DNA of 39,354 nt from an uncultured Clostridia bacterium (GCA_947168085.1 CAMVKM010000004.1:1-39354); one strand, 5' to 3'; positions 18,144-26,341 are shown, numbered from the stretch's first letter. Numbers and translations are program-made. The notes: generated by a model from the sequence alone, not told the origin.

Positions 18144-18299
18144 TCAAATTATGAGTTAAGAAAATTAGATATGCACGGGCAAAGAGTTAACATTAAAATT
18201 ATTTTAAAAAACAACAATAGAGAATATGAAATTATCTCAGGTTGGATGGTAAAACCTAATGGTAAATTATTGTTGCTAACTCCTCTTGCAGATGATTAA
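18135..18299 (+). pseudogene. C-terminal toxin-domain fragment
   Basis: An open frame from the end of repeat A to TAA at 18299; the first ATG is at 18171 (42 codons) and no ribosome site is seen. Its peptide (GQRVNIKIIL, then SGWMVKPNGKLLLLTPL) matches the last 45 or so residues of the toxin-like protein at 17025 (FRINIFVTI, SGFIVYPNGRLKNTTPL). It lacks everything upstream, so it is a broken or silent toxin C-terminus. It lies 15 bases before an immunity-type gene, preserving the toxin-then-immunity order. Confidence 0.7.
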
Positions 18300-18313
18300 A
18301 AGGAGAAAATTAT

Positions 18314-18574
18314 ATGAAAGAATATGACTTAGTGGAATTAATTAGAATGAGACCAGAATATGAAAAAGAAGGCTTAAAGCTTGGTGATTTTGGCGCAGTT
18401 ATGTGTGAAAAGCCAATCAATGGTGAATGGCTTATAATATTTTCAGAATTTTATACTGGAAAAGACATTGCTGATATTTCAGTAAAAGAAGAAGACCTAA
18501 AAGTTTGGGATAAAGTGCCCGAAGAAAAATTGCCACCACGAAAAATAAAAATAAATAAACCGAAGGAGAAATAG
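18314..18574 (+). CDS. Putative immunity protein, DUF4926-like
   Basis: An 86-residue protein whose sequence runs like DUF4926: YDLVELI, then YEKEGLKLGDFGAV, a strand WLIIFSEFY, and VKEEDLKVWD. It is a shorter relative of the 17663 product, without the WWC tail and with a Lys/Pro-rich end. AAAAGGAG precedes the ATG by a good distance. It follows a C-terminal toxin fragment, so it probably guards against a toxin variant no longer encoded intact here. Family assignment is by pattern only. Confidence 0.72.
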   Translation: MKEYDLVELIRMRPEYEKEGLKLGDFGAVMCEKPINGEWLIIFSEFYTGKDIADISVKEEDLKVWDKVPEEKLPPRKIKINKPKEK

Positions 18575-18575
18575 T

Positions 18576-18596
18576 AAACACAACGCCATTTGGAGG
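18576..18596 (+). pseudogene. Vestige of a toxin 3' end
   Basis: AAACACAACGCCA (18576-18588) is identical to 17633-17645, which codes NTTP at the end of the toxin-like gene. It is followed by a GGAGG site and an immunity-type gene, as at 17663. It appears to be the last trace of a third toxin copy. Confidence 0.55.
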
Positions 18597-18605
18597 ATGG
18601 ATACA

Positions 18606-19073
18606 ATGAAAAAATTTGATTTAGTGGTTTTAAACAATGAAAAACCTTACATAAAACTTAATATTAAAGAAAAAACTTTGGGAATAGTTCTTGACTCTAA
18701 TCAAAACACGGCTCAAGTTTTGTTTTTTAATCCAAAAAACTTGGGTGAATATTTGATCGCAGAGATTTACCAAAAAGATTTGAATATACAACAAGAAGAA
18801 ATCTCAAAAGAAATCAAACAAGACATTGAAAAAAAATTAGATGAACTTATCAAAAAAGCAAAGCCGTTTTTTGATGTTCCAAAATTCAAATTATATGACA
18901 AAGTGAAACTTATTGTTGAAGATGAGAAATATACTAAATTTGGAATTCATAAAGGCGAAATTGGTGTTGTTGTTGATGATAATGCCGTGCAAAATTATGT
19001 TGAAGTTGATTTTGTGAATTTCAACGACTCAATTTCAGTTGATTTTAATGATTTAGAAATTATAAATAATTAA
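18606..19073 (+). CDS. Putative double-domain immunity protein
   Basis: A 155-residue protein with two SH3/DUF4926-like units. The first (about 1-60) runs KKFDLVVL, then KEKTLGIVLD, then AQVLFF. The second (about 97-155) runs KLYDKVKLIVED, then HKGEIGVVVDD, then VEVDF. An acidic/basic helical linker (about 65-92) joins them. The ATG at 18606 is preferred over 18597 because GGAGG (18592-18596) abuts the earlier ATG; the paralogue at 26003 has the same arrangement. Fusion of two immunity units is consistent with protection against related toxin variants; this is inference. Confidence 0.72.
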   Translation: MKKFDLVVLNNEKPYIKLNIKEKTLGIVLDSNQNTAQVLFFNPKNLGEYLIAEIYQKDLNIQQEEISKEIKQDIEKKLDELIKKAKPFFDVPKFKLYDKVKLIVEDEKYTKFGIHKGEIGVVVDDNAVQNYVEVDFVNFNDSISVDFNDLEIINN

Positions 19074-19102
19074 AAAAGCCTTGCGTTCTGCAAGGTTTTT
19101 TT
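19074..19102 (+). terminator. Terminator after the double-domain immunity gene
   Basis: AAGCCTTGC / GCAAGG stem with loop GTTCT and a run of seven T, directly after the stop codon. Confidence 0.85.
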
Positions 19103-19108
19103 AATTTT

Positions 19109-19208
19109 GGTGAGCCACAAAAAGCCCATTTGGGCTTTTTTTGTTACTTGCAGGACTGCACCATGTGCTGTTTTGCATAAGCAAAACGAACCTTGCTAAG
19201 GCAACATC
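19109..19208. repeat. Structured intergenic repeat, copy B
   Basis: Begins GGTGAGCCA and contains a terminator hairpin AAAAAGCCC / GGGCTTTTT (19119-19140). It then repeats the three-way junction of copy A: GCAGG (19150) with CCTTGC (19191, one bulge), GCAC/GTGC (58-61/65-68), TTTTGC/GCAAAA (71-76/81-86), and the end TAAGGCAACATC. Relative to copy A, the first inner stem is 6 bases shorter overall, while junction bases are unchanged. The rest of the 19074-19433 gap (over 300 bases) has no gene. Confidence 0.7.
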
Positions 19209-19401
19209 GTCAGTTGGTTAAAAGTGTTTAAGCACCTTATTGGACCATTAAAAAGGAATTATTGTTTTATCATCTATCTTATTTGTTTTTTGTGAACGCA
19301 TATTTTATTGCCAAGCGTTAGGTTAGTCACTTGTGTAAAAAGCACATGCTTAAATGTAAATTGAATTTTTTAAGTCATAACAAGACAAAATAAAAATTTT
19401 G

Positions 19402-19410
19402 TGATATAAT
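19402..19410 (+). promoter_or_regulatory. Extended -10 of the two-component system
   Basis: TGATATAAT at 19402-19410. No good -35 is visible 17 bases upstream, so the extended -10 probably carries it. Confidence 0.5.
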
Positions 19411-19433
19411 AAAAGAAAATTCGTGAGGTGATT

Positions 19434-20099
19434 ATGAAAGTTTTACTTGCAGAAGATGACAAACAAATTTCAAGTGCTGTTAAACAGATTTTAGAGATGT
19501 CTGGGTTTGAGGTAATACCAGTTTTTGATGGAGAAAGTGCCTTTGAATTAGTTTCAAAAACAAATTTTGATGCTGTAATTTTGGATGTTATGATGCCAAA
19601 GATGAATGGCTTTGATGTCCTTAAAAGCATAAGAGAAAATGAAAACGAGGTGCCAATTCTAATGCTTACAGCACTTTCGCAAATTGATGACAAAGTACAT
19701 GGTCTTGATTTAGGGGCTGATGATTATCTTCCAAAACCTTTTGAAGCGAAAGAACTTGTAGCAAGAGTAAAAGCACTCACAAGACGACAAAAACAAGAAA
19801 CAAAAGTTTTAAATTTTGAAAATTTGAGTTTAAATCCAAATACTTTTGAAATCAGTGCTAGCAAAACTTTGCAACTCACAAACAAAGAATTTAAAATTCT
19901 AATGCTTCTTTTAAATTCTCAAAACATGCTTATGTCCACAGAAAGTCTTATGGAAAAAGTGTGGGGATATGAAAGTGAAAGTGAATTAAATGTAGTTTGG
20001 GTGTTTATTTCTGGACTTAGAAAAAAACTTGAAAAAATTGGGGCAAACTGCACAATTAAAGCAGTTCGCGGAGTTGGATATAAATTGGAGAAATTATGA
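19434..20099 (+). CDS. OmpR-family response regulator
   Basis: A 221-residue transcription factor. The receiver domain has the acidic pair (AEDDK), phosphoacceptor Asp51 (VILDVMMPK), the Thr/Ala switch region and Lys101 (LPKPF). The C-terminal winged helix (about 127-221) includes LTNKEFKILMLLL and the closing VRGVGYKL. ATG at 19434 is chosen because GAGG lies five bases upstream. The stop overlaps the kinase start (ATGA). Direct TTTAAG repeats before the 21473 operon are a likely target. Confidence 0.93.
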   Translation: MKVLLAEDDKQISSAVKQILEMSGFEVIPVFDGESAFELVSKTNFDAVILDVMMPKMNGFDVLKSIRENENEVPILMLTALSQIDDKVHGLDLGADDYLPKPFEAKELVARVKALTRRQKQETKVLNFENLSLNPNTFEISASKTLQLTNKEFKILMLLLNSQNMLMSTESLMEKVWGYESESELNVVWVFISGLRKKLEKIGANCTIKAVRGVGYKLEKL

Positions 20100-21280
20100 T
20101 AAAAAAATTAAGGATAAGATTTGTTTGTGTTGCGATGGCTGCTGTGGTTTTGGTTTTGGGGCTGATGCTTTTTGTTATTAATATTACAAATTTTCAAAAT
20201 GTTATTAAAAATGCGGACAATGCTCTTTTAAGAATATCAGAAATGAATGCAGAAACTTTTGTTGTAAACGAAAATCCAGCGCCTCAACATGAACCAATGA
20301 GAGAAAGATTTTTTGTTGCCAGCATTGATGCAGATGGGAATTTGAGTGTAGATTTAACGCACTTAGAGTGGATTACAGAAGATGAAGCAAAGCAGATTGC
20401 TCAACAAGCATTTACGCTAAATCAAGAAAATGGTACAGTTAACGATTTTAGATTTTTAGTGTCTTCTGACAAAAAAACTGCGTGGCTTTTGGATTTGAAA
20501 AATGAATTTGAAAATTCAAACAACTTTTTGAAAAACAGTTTGATTGTTGGGGCGGTTGGAATAGTTTTTGTTTTTGTTTTGGTTGTTGTTTTTTCAAGAT
20601 TTGTTTTAAAGCCTGTTGAACAAAGTTATAAAAAACAAAAAGAGTTTATCACAAACGCTGCTCACGAACTCAAAACTCCGCTTACAGTAATTTCTCTTAA
20701 TAATGAACTCTGCGAGATGAAATTTGGAAAAAATGAAAACGCAGAAATTATTTCAATGCAAATAAAAAAACTCAAAGTTATGGTTCAAAATCTTTTAACA
20801 CTTTCACGAATTGACGAACAAGTTTTACAGCCAAAGAAAGAAAAACTTGATTTTTCAAATCTGTGTGAAAACTCTTTAAAAGAATTTGAAGAAGTTTTAA
20901 AAGCTGATGGTAAAACTTTTGAAAAGAAGATTGAAAAAGAATGTTTTATTCTGGGTGACGAAACATTTTTAAAACAACTTTTGTCTATATTTTTGGAAAA
21001 CGCATGCAAATATGCAGAAAACAAAACAGTTTTTGAGGTATTTAAAGAAAACAAGAAAATTATTTTAAGGATTTTGAATGATACAAAAATGGAAGATGGT
21101 AACATGGAAAAATGTTTTGACAGATTTTACAGAAGTGAAGATGCAAGGGCTTCAAATATTGAAGGAAGTGGAATTGGGCTTTCTGTGGCAAAAGAACTTT
21201 CCATTTTAGTTGGTGTAAAATTAAATGCGTTTGTTAAAGATAAAATGTTTGTGATTGAACTTGAGTTAAAACAGGCCTAA
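20096..21280 (+). CDS. Membrane sensor histidine kinase
   Basis: A 394-residue kinase partner of the preceding regulator. It has a transmembrane segment at about 7-30, an extracytoplasmic sensor region (about 31-142), a second transmembrane segment (about 145-167), the phosphoacceptor block NAAHELKTPLT with His190, an N box (LENACKYAE) and a G2 box (GSGIGLSVAKEL). The usual DxGxG of the G1 box is replaced by NDTKMEDGN, as in some other Clostridia kinases. No clear HAMP domain is seen. Translation is coupled to the regulator by a four-base overlap. Confidence 0.93.
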   Translation: MIKKLRIRFVCVAMAAVVLVLGLMLFVINITNFQNVIKNADNALLRISEMNAETFVVNENPAPQHEPMRERFFVASIDADGNLSVDLTHLEWITEDEAKQIAQQAFTLNQENGTVNDFRFLVSSDKKTAWLLDLKNEFENSNNFLKNSLIVGAVGIVFVFVLVVVFSRFVLKPVEQSYKKQKEFITNAAHELKTPLTVISLNNELCEMKFGKNENAEIISMQIKKLKVMVQNLLTLSRIDEQVLQPKKEKLDFSNLCENSLKEFEEVLKADGKTFEKKIEKECFILGDETFLKQLLSIFLENACKYAENKTVFEVFKENKKIILRILNDTKMEDGNMEKCFDRFYRSEDARASNIEGSGIGLSVAKELSILVGVKLNAFVKDKMFVIELELKQA

Positions 21281-21290
21281 ATGGTTATAT

Positions 21291-21316
21291 AAAAGGGATG
21301 TGATATCCCTTTTTTT
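21291..21316 (+). terminator. Terminator of the two-component operon
   Basis: AAAGGGAT / ATCCCTTT stem around GTGAT followed by T's, 10 bases after the kinase stop. Confidence 0.8.
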
Positions 21317-21353
21317 GAAAAAAAATAAAAGAATTTAAAAAAATAATTGAAAA

Positions 21354-21417
21354 AACTTAAAATTTTAAGTTAATTTAAGTTAATCTTTAAGTAAAATTAA
21401 GGTTTCTCCTTTAAAAT
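21354..21417 (+). promoter_or_regulatory. Regulator-binding repeats and -10 of the VTC operon
   Basis: An 18-bp perfect palindrome AACTTAAAATTTTAAGTT (21354-21371) overlaps the first of three direct repeats TTTAAGT(T/A)AA at 21364, 21374 and 21386, spaced about one helical turn. A TAAAAT at 21412-21417 is a possible -10, which puts the repeats over and upstream of the -35. This is the usual site geometry for an OmpR/PhoB-type activator, and such a regulator is encoded just upstream. Confidence 0.6.
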
Positions 21418-21472
21418 GTGGTTGTCTTAATCAAAAAGGCATAACAAAATCGCATTTTAGGAGGAATTAAAA

Positions 21473-22192
21473 ATGTCTAATACATTTGAAAGAAAAGAAA
21501 TTAAATATGTTTTAAGTAAAAAACAATATGAAGAAATTTTGAATGAGGTGGAAAAACACTGTACAAAAGATAATTTGTCTTTGTCTACAATACAAAGTAT
21601 TTACTATGACACACCAAACTATGAAATAATCAGAAAGTCCATTGAAAAGCCTGATTACAAAGAAAAATTAAGGTCTCGAAGCTATGGACTTGCAAATGAC
21701 AAAAGCGAAATATTTTTTGAATTAAAGAAAAAATATGACGGAATCGTTTACAAAAGAAGAATAAAAACAAATCAAACCAAAATAGACCAAATCCTAAAAT
21801 ATCCCTATTCTTTTGAAAATGCTGACCAAATAACAAGAGAAATTGCAAATTTTGCAACAAACTATGAAAATTTAGCACCCAAGTATTTGATTATTTATGA
21901 CAGGATTGCTTTAAAAGGTGAAAATGATTTAAGAATTACTTTTGACCAAAATCCAAGATATAGAACAACAGATTTAAATTTAACAACCAGTTTAGATGGA
22001 GCCCCTCTTTTGGGTGAGGGCGAAGTTATAATGGAAGTTAAAACAAGCACGGCTATGCCACTTTGGCTTGCTCATCTTTTGAGCGAGAAAAAGGCATACA
22101 AGCAAAGCTTTTCAAAGGTCGGCCAAGCCTATAAACTTGACATGTTAAGCAAACTTTCACTCAAACAGTCAAGAATGTTTGCTTGTGCTTAA
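21473..22192 (+). CDS. VTC-domain protein (polyphosphate polymerase-like)
   Basis: A 239-residue soluble protein of the VTC/CYTH triphosphate-tunnel type. Basic and acidic strand motifs run in the expected order: ERKEIKYVLS at the N-terminus, IYYDTPNY, KEKLRSRSYG, FFELKKKYDGIVYKRR, and VIMEVKTSTAMPLWL near the end. Family members in yeast make polyphosphate; bacterial ones are poorly characterised. It leads a three-gene set with a DUF4956 membrane protein and a carbohydrate-binding lipoprotein, a combination seen in Clostridia and thought to act at the cell surface. AGGAGG precedes the ATG. Confidence 0.88.
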   Translation: MSNTFERKEIKYVLSKKQYEEILNEVEKHCTKDNLSLSTIQSIYYDTPNYEIIRKSIEKPDYKEKLRSRSYGLANDKSEIFFELKKKYDGIVYKRRIKTNQTKIDQILKYPYSFENADQITREIANFATNYENLAPKYLIIYDRIALKGENDLRITFDQNPRYRTTDLNLTTSLDGAPLLGEGEVIMEVKTSTAMPLWLAHLLSEKKAYKQSFSKVGQAYKLDMLSKLSLKQSRMFACA

Positions 22193-22218
22193 AGATTAAA
22201 ATAAAAGGAGAAAATATT

Positions 22219-22896
22219 ATGGATATTTTTGCATCAATTTTTGATGGTGGGCTAACTGCTCTTACATTTTTAGAAATGTTTTTAGCTGCCATTGTAATGG
22301 GAGTTGCAATTGCTTTTATGAGCAAATATAAATCCAACTCCTCAAAAGGATTTTTTATAACACTTTCAATATTGCCGATATGTGTTGCTATGGTGATTTG
22401 CCTTGTAAGTGGAAATATTGGGGCTGGAATTGCTGTTGCTGGAGCGTTTGCTTTAATAAAATTTAGATCTGTTCAAGGAAAAGCGCAAGAAATCGTTTCA
22501 ATCTTTATTGCAATGGCGACAGGGCTTGCGTTTGGACTTGGTTATATTGCTTATGGTGTTATTTTTGGACTGATTGCTGGATTTTTTATGATGACACTTA
22601 CCAAACTACATGTTTTTGATAAAAAAACTGAATCTAATGATAAACTTATCAAAATAACAGTTCCAGAAGATATTGATTATGCAACAGCTTTTGAAGATGT
22701 TTTTCAAAAATACACTTTAAGTCATGAACTTTTAAAAGCAAAACTCACAAATCTTGGATCTATGTATAAGGCACATTTTAAAATTAAATTAAAAGATAAA
22801 AATGACCAAAAGAAATTTTTGGATGAAATAAGGGTTATAAATAAAAATTTAGAAATAAAAATAGAAAGCCCTGAACTAGACAGGCTTTCGCTTTAA
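22219..22896 (+). CDS. DUF4956-family membrane protein
   Basis: A 225-residue protein with about four transmembrane helices in residues 10-135 (for example the Gly/Ala-rich GNIGAGIAVAGAFALIKF segment) and a cytoplasmic C-terminal domain (about 145-225) with alternating strands. The ATG at 22219 is set by AAAAGGAG; an earlier in-frame ATG at 22183 lies inside the VTC gene and lacks a site. It follows VTC by 26 bases and precedes the lipoprotein by 10, so the three are one operon. The function of the family is not established. Confidence 0.85.
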   Translation: MDIFASIFDGGLTALTFLEMFLAAIVMGVAIAFMSKYKSNSSKGFFITLSILPICVAMVICLVSGNIGAGIAVAGAFALIKFRSVQGKAQEIVSIFIAMATGLAFGLGYIAYGVIFGLIAGFFMMTLTKLHVFDKKTESNDKLIKITVPEDIDYATAFEDVFQKYTLSHELLKAKLTNLGSMYKAHFKIKLKDKNDQKKFLDEIRVINKNLEIKIESPELDRLSL

Positions 22897-22906
22897 AGGA
22901 GATATT

Positions 22907-25747
22907 ATGATAAATTTAAAATCAAGAAAAAGTTTTTTAATAAGTTTTTTGGCGCTTCTTTTATTTGTGCCACTGATTTTTTGCGCGTGCAATTCCGAGA
23001 ACACAAAAACCGAAAAAGAAACACCTACTCTTGAAATTGCAGACATTTCAAAAACATATGACGGGACAGCGGCTGCTATAAGTTATGAAACCAATTCAAA
23101 CGGAGAAGTTACAATTGTCTATAAAGGATATGACGCTGATGATAGTACTTATACAGATACTGCCCCAACAAATGCTGGAACTTATGTGGTGAAAGTGTCT
23201 GTTGCTGAATCTGACACCTACAAAGCAATTTCAGGCATAAAATCATTTACAATTTCAAAAGCAACGCCAACATACACAACACCAGAAACTGTTGCATTAC
23301 TTTCTGGAGAAACACTTGACACAATAGACCTTTCCTCTTTTGGACTTGAATGGCAAACTCCAAAAGTTGTTGTAACAGAAGCTGGAATATATTATGCAAG
23401 TTTTACACCGACAGACACCTCAAACTTTGAAACAGTTCAAAATATAGCTATAAATGTTGAAATTGTACAAACACAGGTTGAAATTCCAACCGTTACAAAC
23501 ACTAGCTTTGAGTTTAATGGCTCTTTGCATGGCCCAAATATAAGTTATGATAGCACTCAAGTAGCTGTTTCTGGAACATTAACTGAAACAAATGTTGGAA
23601 CCTATTGCATTCAATTTTCAAGGCTTGAAGAAAATACTGCTTGGAGTGATGGGACTACTGGAGATAAAACTTTTTATTGGTCAATTGAAGCCATTTCTGT
23701 TGATTGCCCAACTTTAAGCGAAACAAGTTTTGATTATGACGAAACACAAAAAACAGTCAGCCTCTCAGGATTTGATTCAGACACCATGCAAATTGTATCA
23801 AGCACGCTAAGTGCTACAGAGCCTGGAACATATAGTGTGGTTGTTGCACTGCTTGATAATGTTAACTATTGTTGGAGTGATGGAACAACTTCAAACAAAA
23901 TTTTAACTTGGACAATTGTTGATACATCTTATGATTTTGAAATAACATGTTCTGAAGGAACACAAAATGCATACACCATAACTCAAGACGAAACAACCGG
24001 TGAATATATTGTTCAGTTTACAAATGTTTCTTCCGATAGTGTTTATTCAATATCTGGAAATTTAAATGGACACATTGAAATAGACACTGGTGATGATTAT
24101 AAATTTGAACTTGAATTAAATGGTGTTACAATCGCCAGTAACACAACTGCCCCAATTCAAATTCTTTCAGGAGATAAAGTTCAAATCACAGCAAAGAAAA
24201 ACACTACAAACACCATTTTAGATAGTCGTGAAAATATAAGCGAAGATGAGTCACAGTATTCTTCAGCAATCTATGCAACCGTTGATCTTGTTCTTGGAGG
24301 AAAAGGAACACTTAATGTTACAAGCGAAAATAATAACGGAATTCACACAAAAGATGATTTAGAAGTGAAAAATTTGACACTTAATGTAAGTTGTATCGAT
24401 AATGCTTTAAAAGGAAATGACAGCGTAACCATTACAAGCGGAACTTTAACTTTAATTGCAAGACAAGGCGATGGAATTAAAACAACAAATAGTGATATTT
24501 CATCAAAAGGAAATCAAAGAGGAACAATTGCTCTTGATGGCGGAACTATAACAATTTATGCTGCTTGTGATGGAATTGATGCTGCCTATGATGTTACAAT
24601 TGCCTCTGACGTTACACTAAATGTTTACACAGACAAATATTCAAGTTATTCTGAAGAAGTAACAGCTGTTACAGATGGAACATATTACATTCGCTCAACT
24701 TCTTCAAGTTATAAGTATTCATTAAAATACACAACCTCAAATGGAACTGTTTGGGCAAATGCAAGTTACTATACTTCTGTTCGAAGTGGTGGCCCAGGTG
24801 ATGGGAAAACTTATTATTACTACAAAGTTAACAAACCATCAAATGCAACAAGTTTTGTTGTCTATGCTTACACATCTTCTCAATCACAAGGACAATCAAG
24901 CTCTTATAGTGCAGTTTCTTCAACTAAGGCATTAAATTCAAGTTATGACACAATCGCAGTCACAGTTAGTTCATCCAGTATTTCAACGAGTTGGACAAAC
25001 TACACAACACAGCAAGGTCCTGGCGGAATAAATCAGGGTAATTCAAATAAAGGTGATTACTCAACAAAAGGTATAAAAGCAAACAATCAAATCACCATTT
25101 CTGGTGGAACAATTTTTATAAAATCTTATGATGACGCAATTCATGCAAACAATGATGAAAGCCTTGAAAATGGAAGTACACCTGTTGGAAACGTAACAAT
25201 TTCTGGTGGAACGATTACACTTTATTCAAATGACGACGCAATTCATGCCGATGGAACACTTTTAATTTCTGGCGGAACTACTATAATTACAACCGCCTAG
25301 GAAGGGATCGAAGGAAACATCATAACCATCACAGACGGTAGTATTACGGTTAAAGCAAGCGATGATGGAGTAAATGCCCAAAGCCAAATCAATGTTTCTG
25401 GAGGAAGGCTTGATGTATCAGTTAGTGCAAACGGAGATACTGATGGCATTGATTCAAATGGTGGCATAACAATCACTGGCGGAATTGTTATCACTCGTGG
25501 ACCAAACAGCGAAATGGCATCACCTATTGATGCTGATGGGACTATTAGAATTAGTGGTGGAACTCTTGTGGTAGTGGGGTATTGCCCAAATATTTCCTCA
25601 AACCTTACAAAAACGCAAAGTTCGAATGGACTAACATCAGGAAATCACACCATAAGTGTTGGAGGACAAACAATAAGTTATTCAAATGCAAGTTCTTATA
25701 GTGGAAAAACAACCGTGTTTGGTTCAAGTTCGGCCACAATAAACTAA
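22907..25747 (+). pseudogene. Cthe_2159/DUF4353-like carbohydrate-binding lipoprotein, interrupted by an in-frame TAG
   Basis: The N-terminus has a signal peptide with a lipobox-like CAC at residues 26-28. Residues about 35-340 hold MBG-like repeats (YDGTAAAISYE, PTNAGTYVVKV, FTISKATP). From about 345 on there is a right-handed beta-helix of the Cthe_2159 type with repeated DDAIHA, ISGGTI and DGI motifs. A TAG at 25298-25300 (codon 798) stops the frame, but the same frame continues without another stop for 148 codons (EGIEG, then ISGG repeats) to TAA at 25747. Family members usually read a tyrosine before EGIEG, so TAC/TAT to TAG is the likely change. The truncated product (797 aa) may still fold; readthrough or an assembly error are alternatives. 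Confidence 0.8.
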
Positions 25748-25750
25748 CAT

Positions 25751-25783
25751 AAAAGCATTACACAAAATGTAATGCTTTTTGTT
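25751..25783 (+). terminator. Terminator of the VTC operon
   Basis: AAAAGCATTAC / GTAATGCTTTT stem (11 bp) around ACAAAAT, followed by T's; it starts three bases after the distal stop codon. Its position supports the view that the gene originally ended there. Confidence 0.88.
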
Positions 25784-25811
25784 TTAAAAATAAGACAAAT
25801 AAAAAATTTTA

Positions 25812-25820
25812 TGTTATACT
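25812..25820 (+). promoter_or_regulatory. Extended -10 upstream of the orphan immunity-type gene
   Basis: TGTTATACT. A TAAGACA (25790s) lies roughly in -35 position. The transcript would cross a short ORF and a hairpin before reaching 26003. Confidence 0.45.
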
Positions 25821-25842
25821 CTTAAATAGAGGTAAAACAGAA

Positions 25843-25915
25843 ATGGAAACTATACAAAATTCTATTTTAAAAAAATAAAAGACTAGCAAATTGAGGAGAA
25901 TTTTTGGTCTTTTTT
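25843..25915 (+). promoter_or_regulatory. Possible leader peptide and attenuator-like hairpin
   Basis: An 11-codon ORF (25843-25878, METIQNSILKK) is followed by a hairpin: AAAAGAC (25877-25883) with GTCTTTT (25907-25913), extended by CAAATT/AATTT, then a T tract. A leader peptide followed by a terminator before a gene recalls attenuation. A simple upstream terminator is equally possible. Confidence 0.3.
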
Positions 25916-26002
25916 ATATGCAAAAAGTATGCAATAAAAATAGCAAAATATTTTACACTATGGAAAACTAAAAAATAATACATTATTAGGAGGATGGACA
26001 TA

Positions 26003-26341
26003 ATGATAATTTATGATAAAGTAAAGGTTATCAATGATAGACCAGAATATTTAGAATGGGGAGTAAAAAAGGGAATGATTGGAAGAATTTGCACAGCAGA
26101 AATTAGAGATAATGATTTTGAAGTTTGTTTTATAGATGAAAACATGATTAAAGATGATATAATCATTCCAATAAAAATAAAAGATTTAGAATTTGTTGAG
26201 CGTGGTTTTGGGACAATGGAAACTGTTTGGGATGAGCTTCCAAGCAAAGACCCAAGATGGTGGTGCCAGGTTGAAGATGGGTTTATAAAAAACTTTAAAG
26301 GAGAAAAGAAAAACAAGATTCCTTATGACTATGATTCTTAA
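26003..26341 (+). CDS. Orphan immunity-type protein, paralogue of the 17663 product
   Basis: A 112-residue protein with the same layout as the 17663 product: an SH3/DUF4926-like unit (MIIYDKVKVIND, KKGMIGRICTAEIRDNDFEVCF) and the WWCQVEDGFIKN ... DYDS tail. ATG at 26003 is preferred over 25994, since AGGAGG (25988-25993) touches the earlier ATG; the 18606 gene has the same GGAGGATGGA context. No toxin gene is next to it. Its 3' untranslated bases match those after 18013 at about nine positions in ten, better than the end of the coding region. Confidence 0.75.
   Translation: MIIYDKVKVINDRPEYLEWGVKKGMIGRICTAEIRDNDFEVCFIDENMIKDDIIIPIKIKDLEFVERGFGTMETVWDELPSKDPRWWCQVEDGFIKNFKGEKKNKIPYDYDS

Noticed and set aside
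18130-18160. Short translated frames across the structured repeats, with shared peptides such as AKATS
   Set aside because: The two copies are offset by a one-base indel before the shared stretch and lack starts and ribosome sites; base pairing explains the conservation better.
18037-19208. Integron attC sites in the cassette array
   Set aside because: The RYYYAAC / GTTRRRY core pairs expected of attC are not at the ends of the repeats, and no integrase is in the window.
25298-25300. Genome-wide reassignment of TAG as a sense codon
   Set aside because: gyrB and the 18314 gene end in TAG at the expected family or operon position, so TAG works as a stop here.
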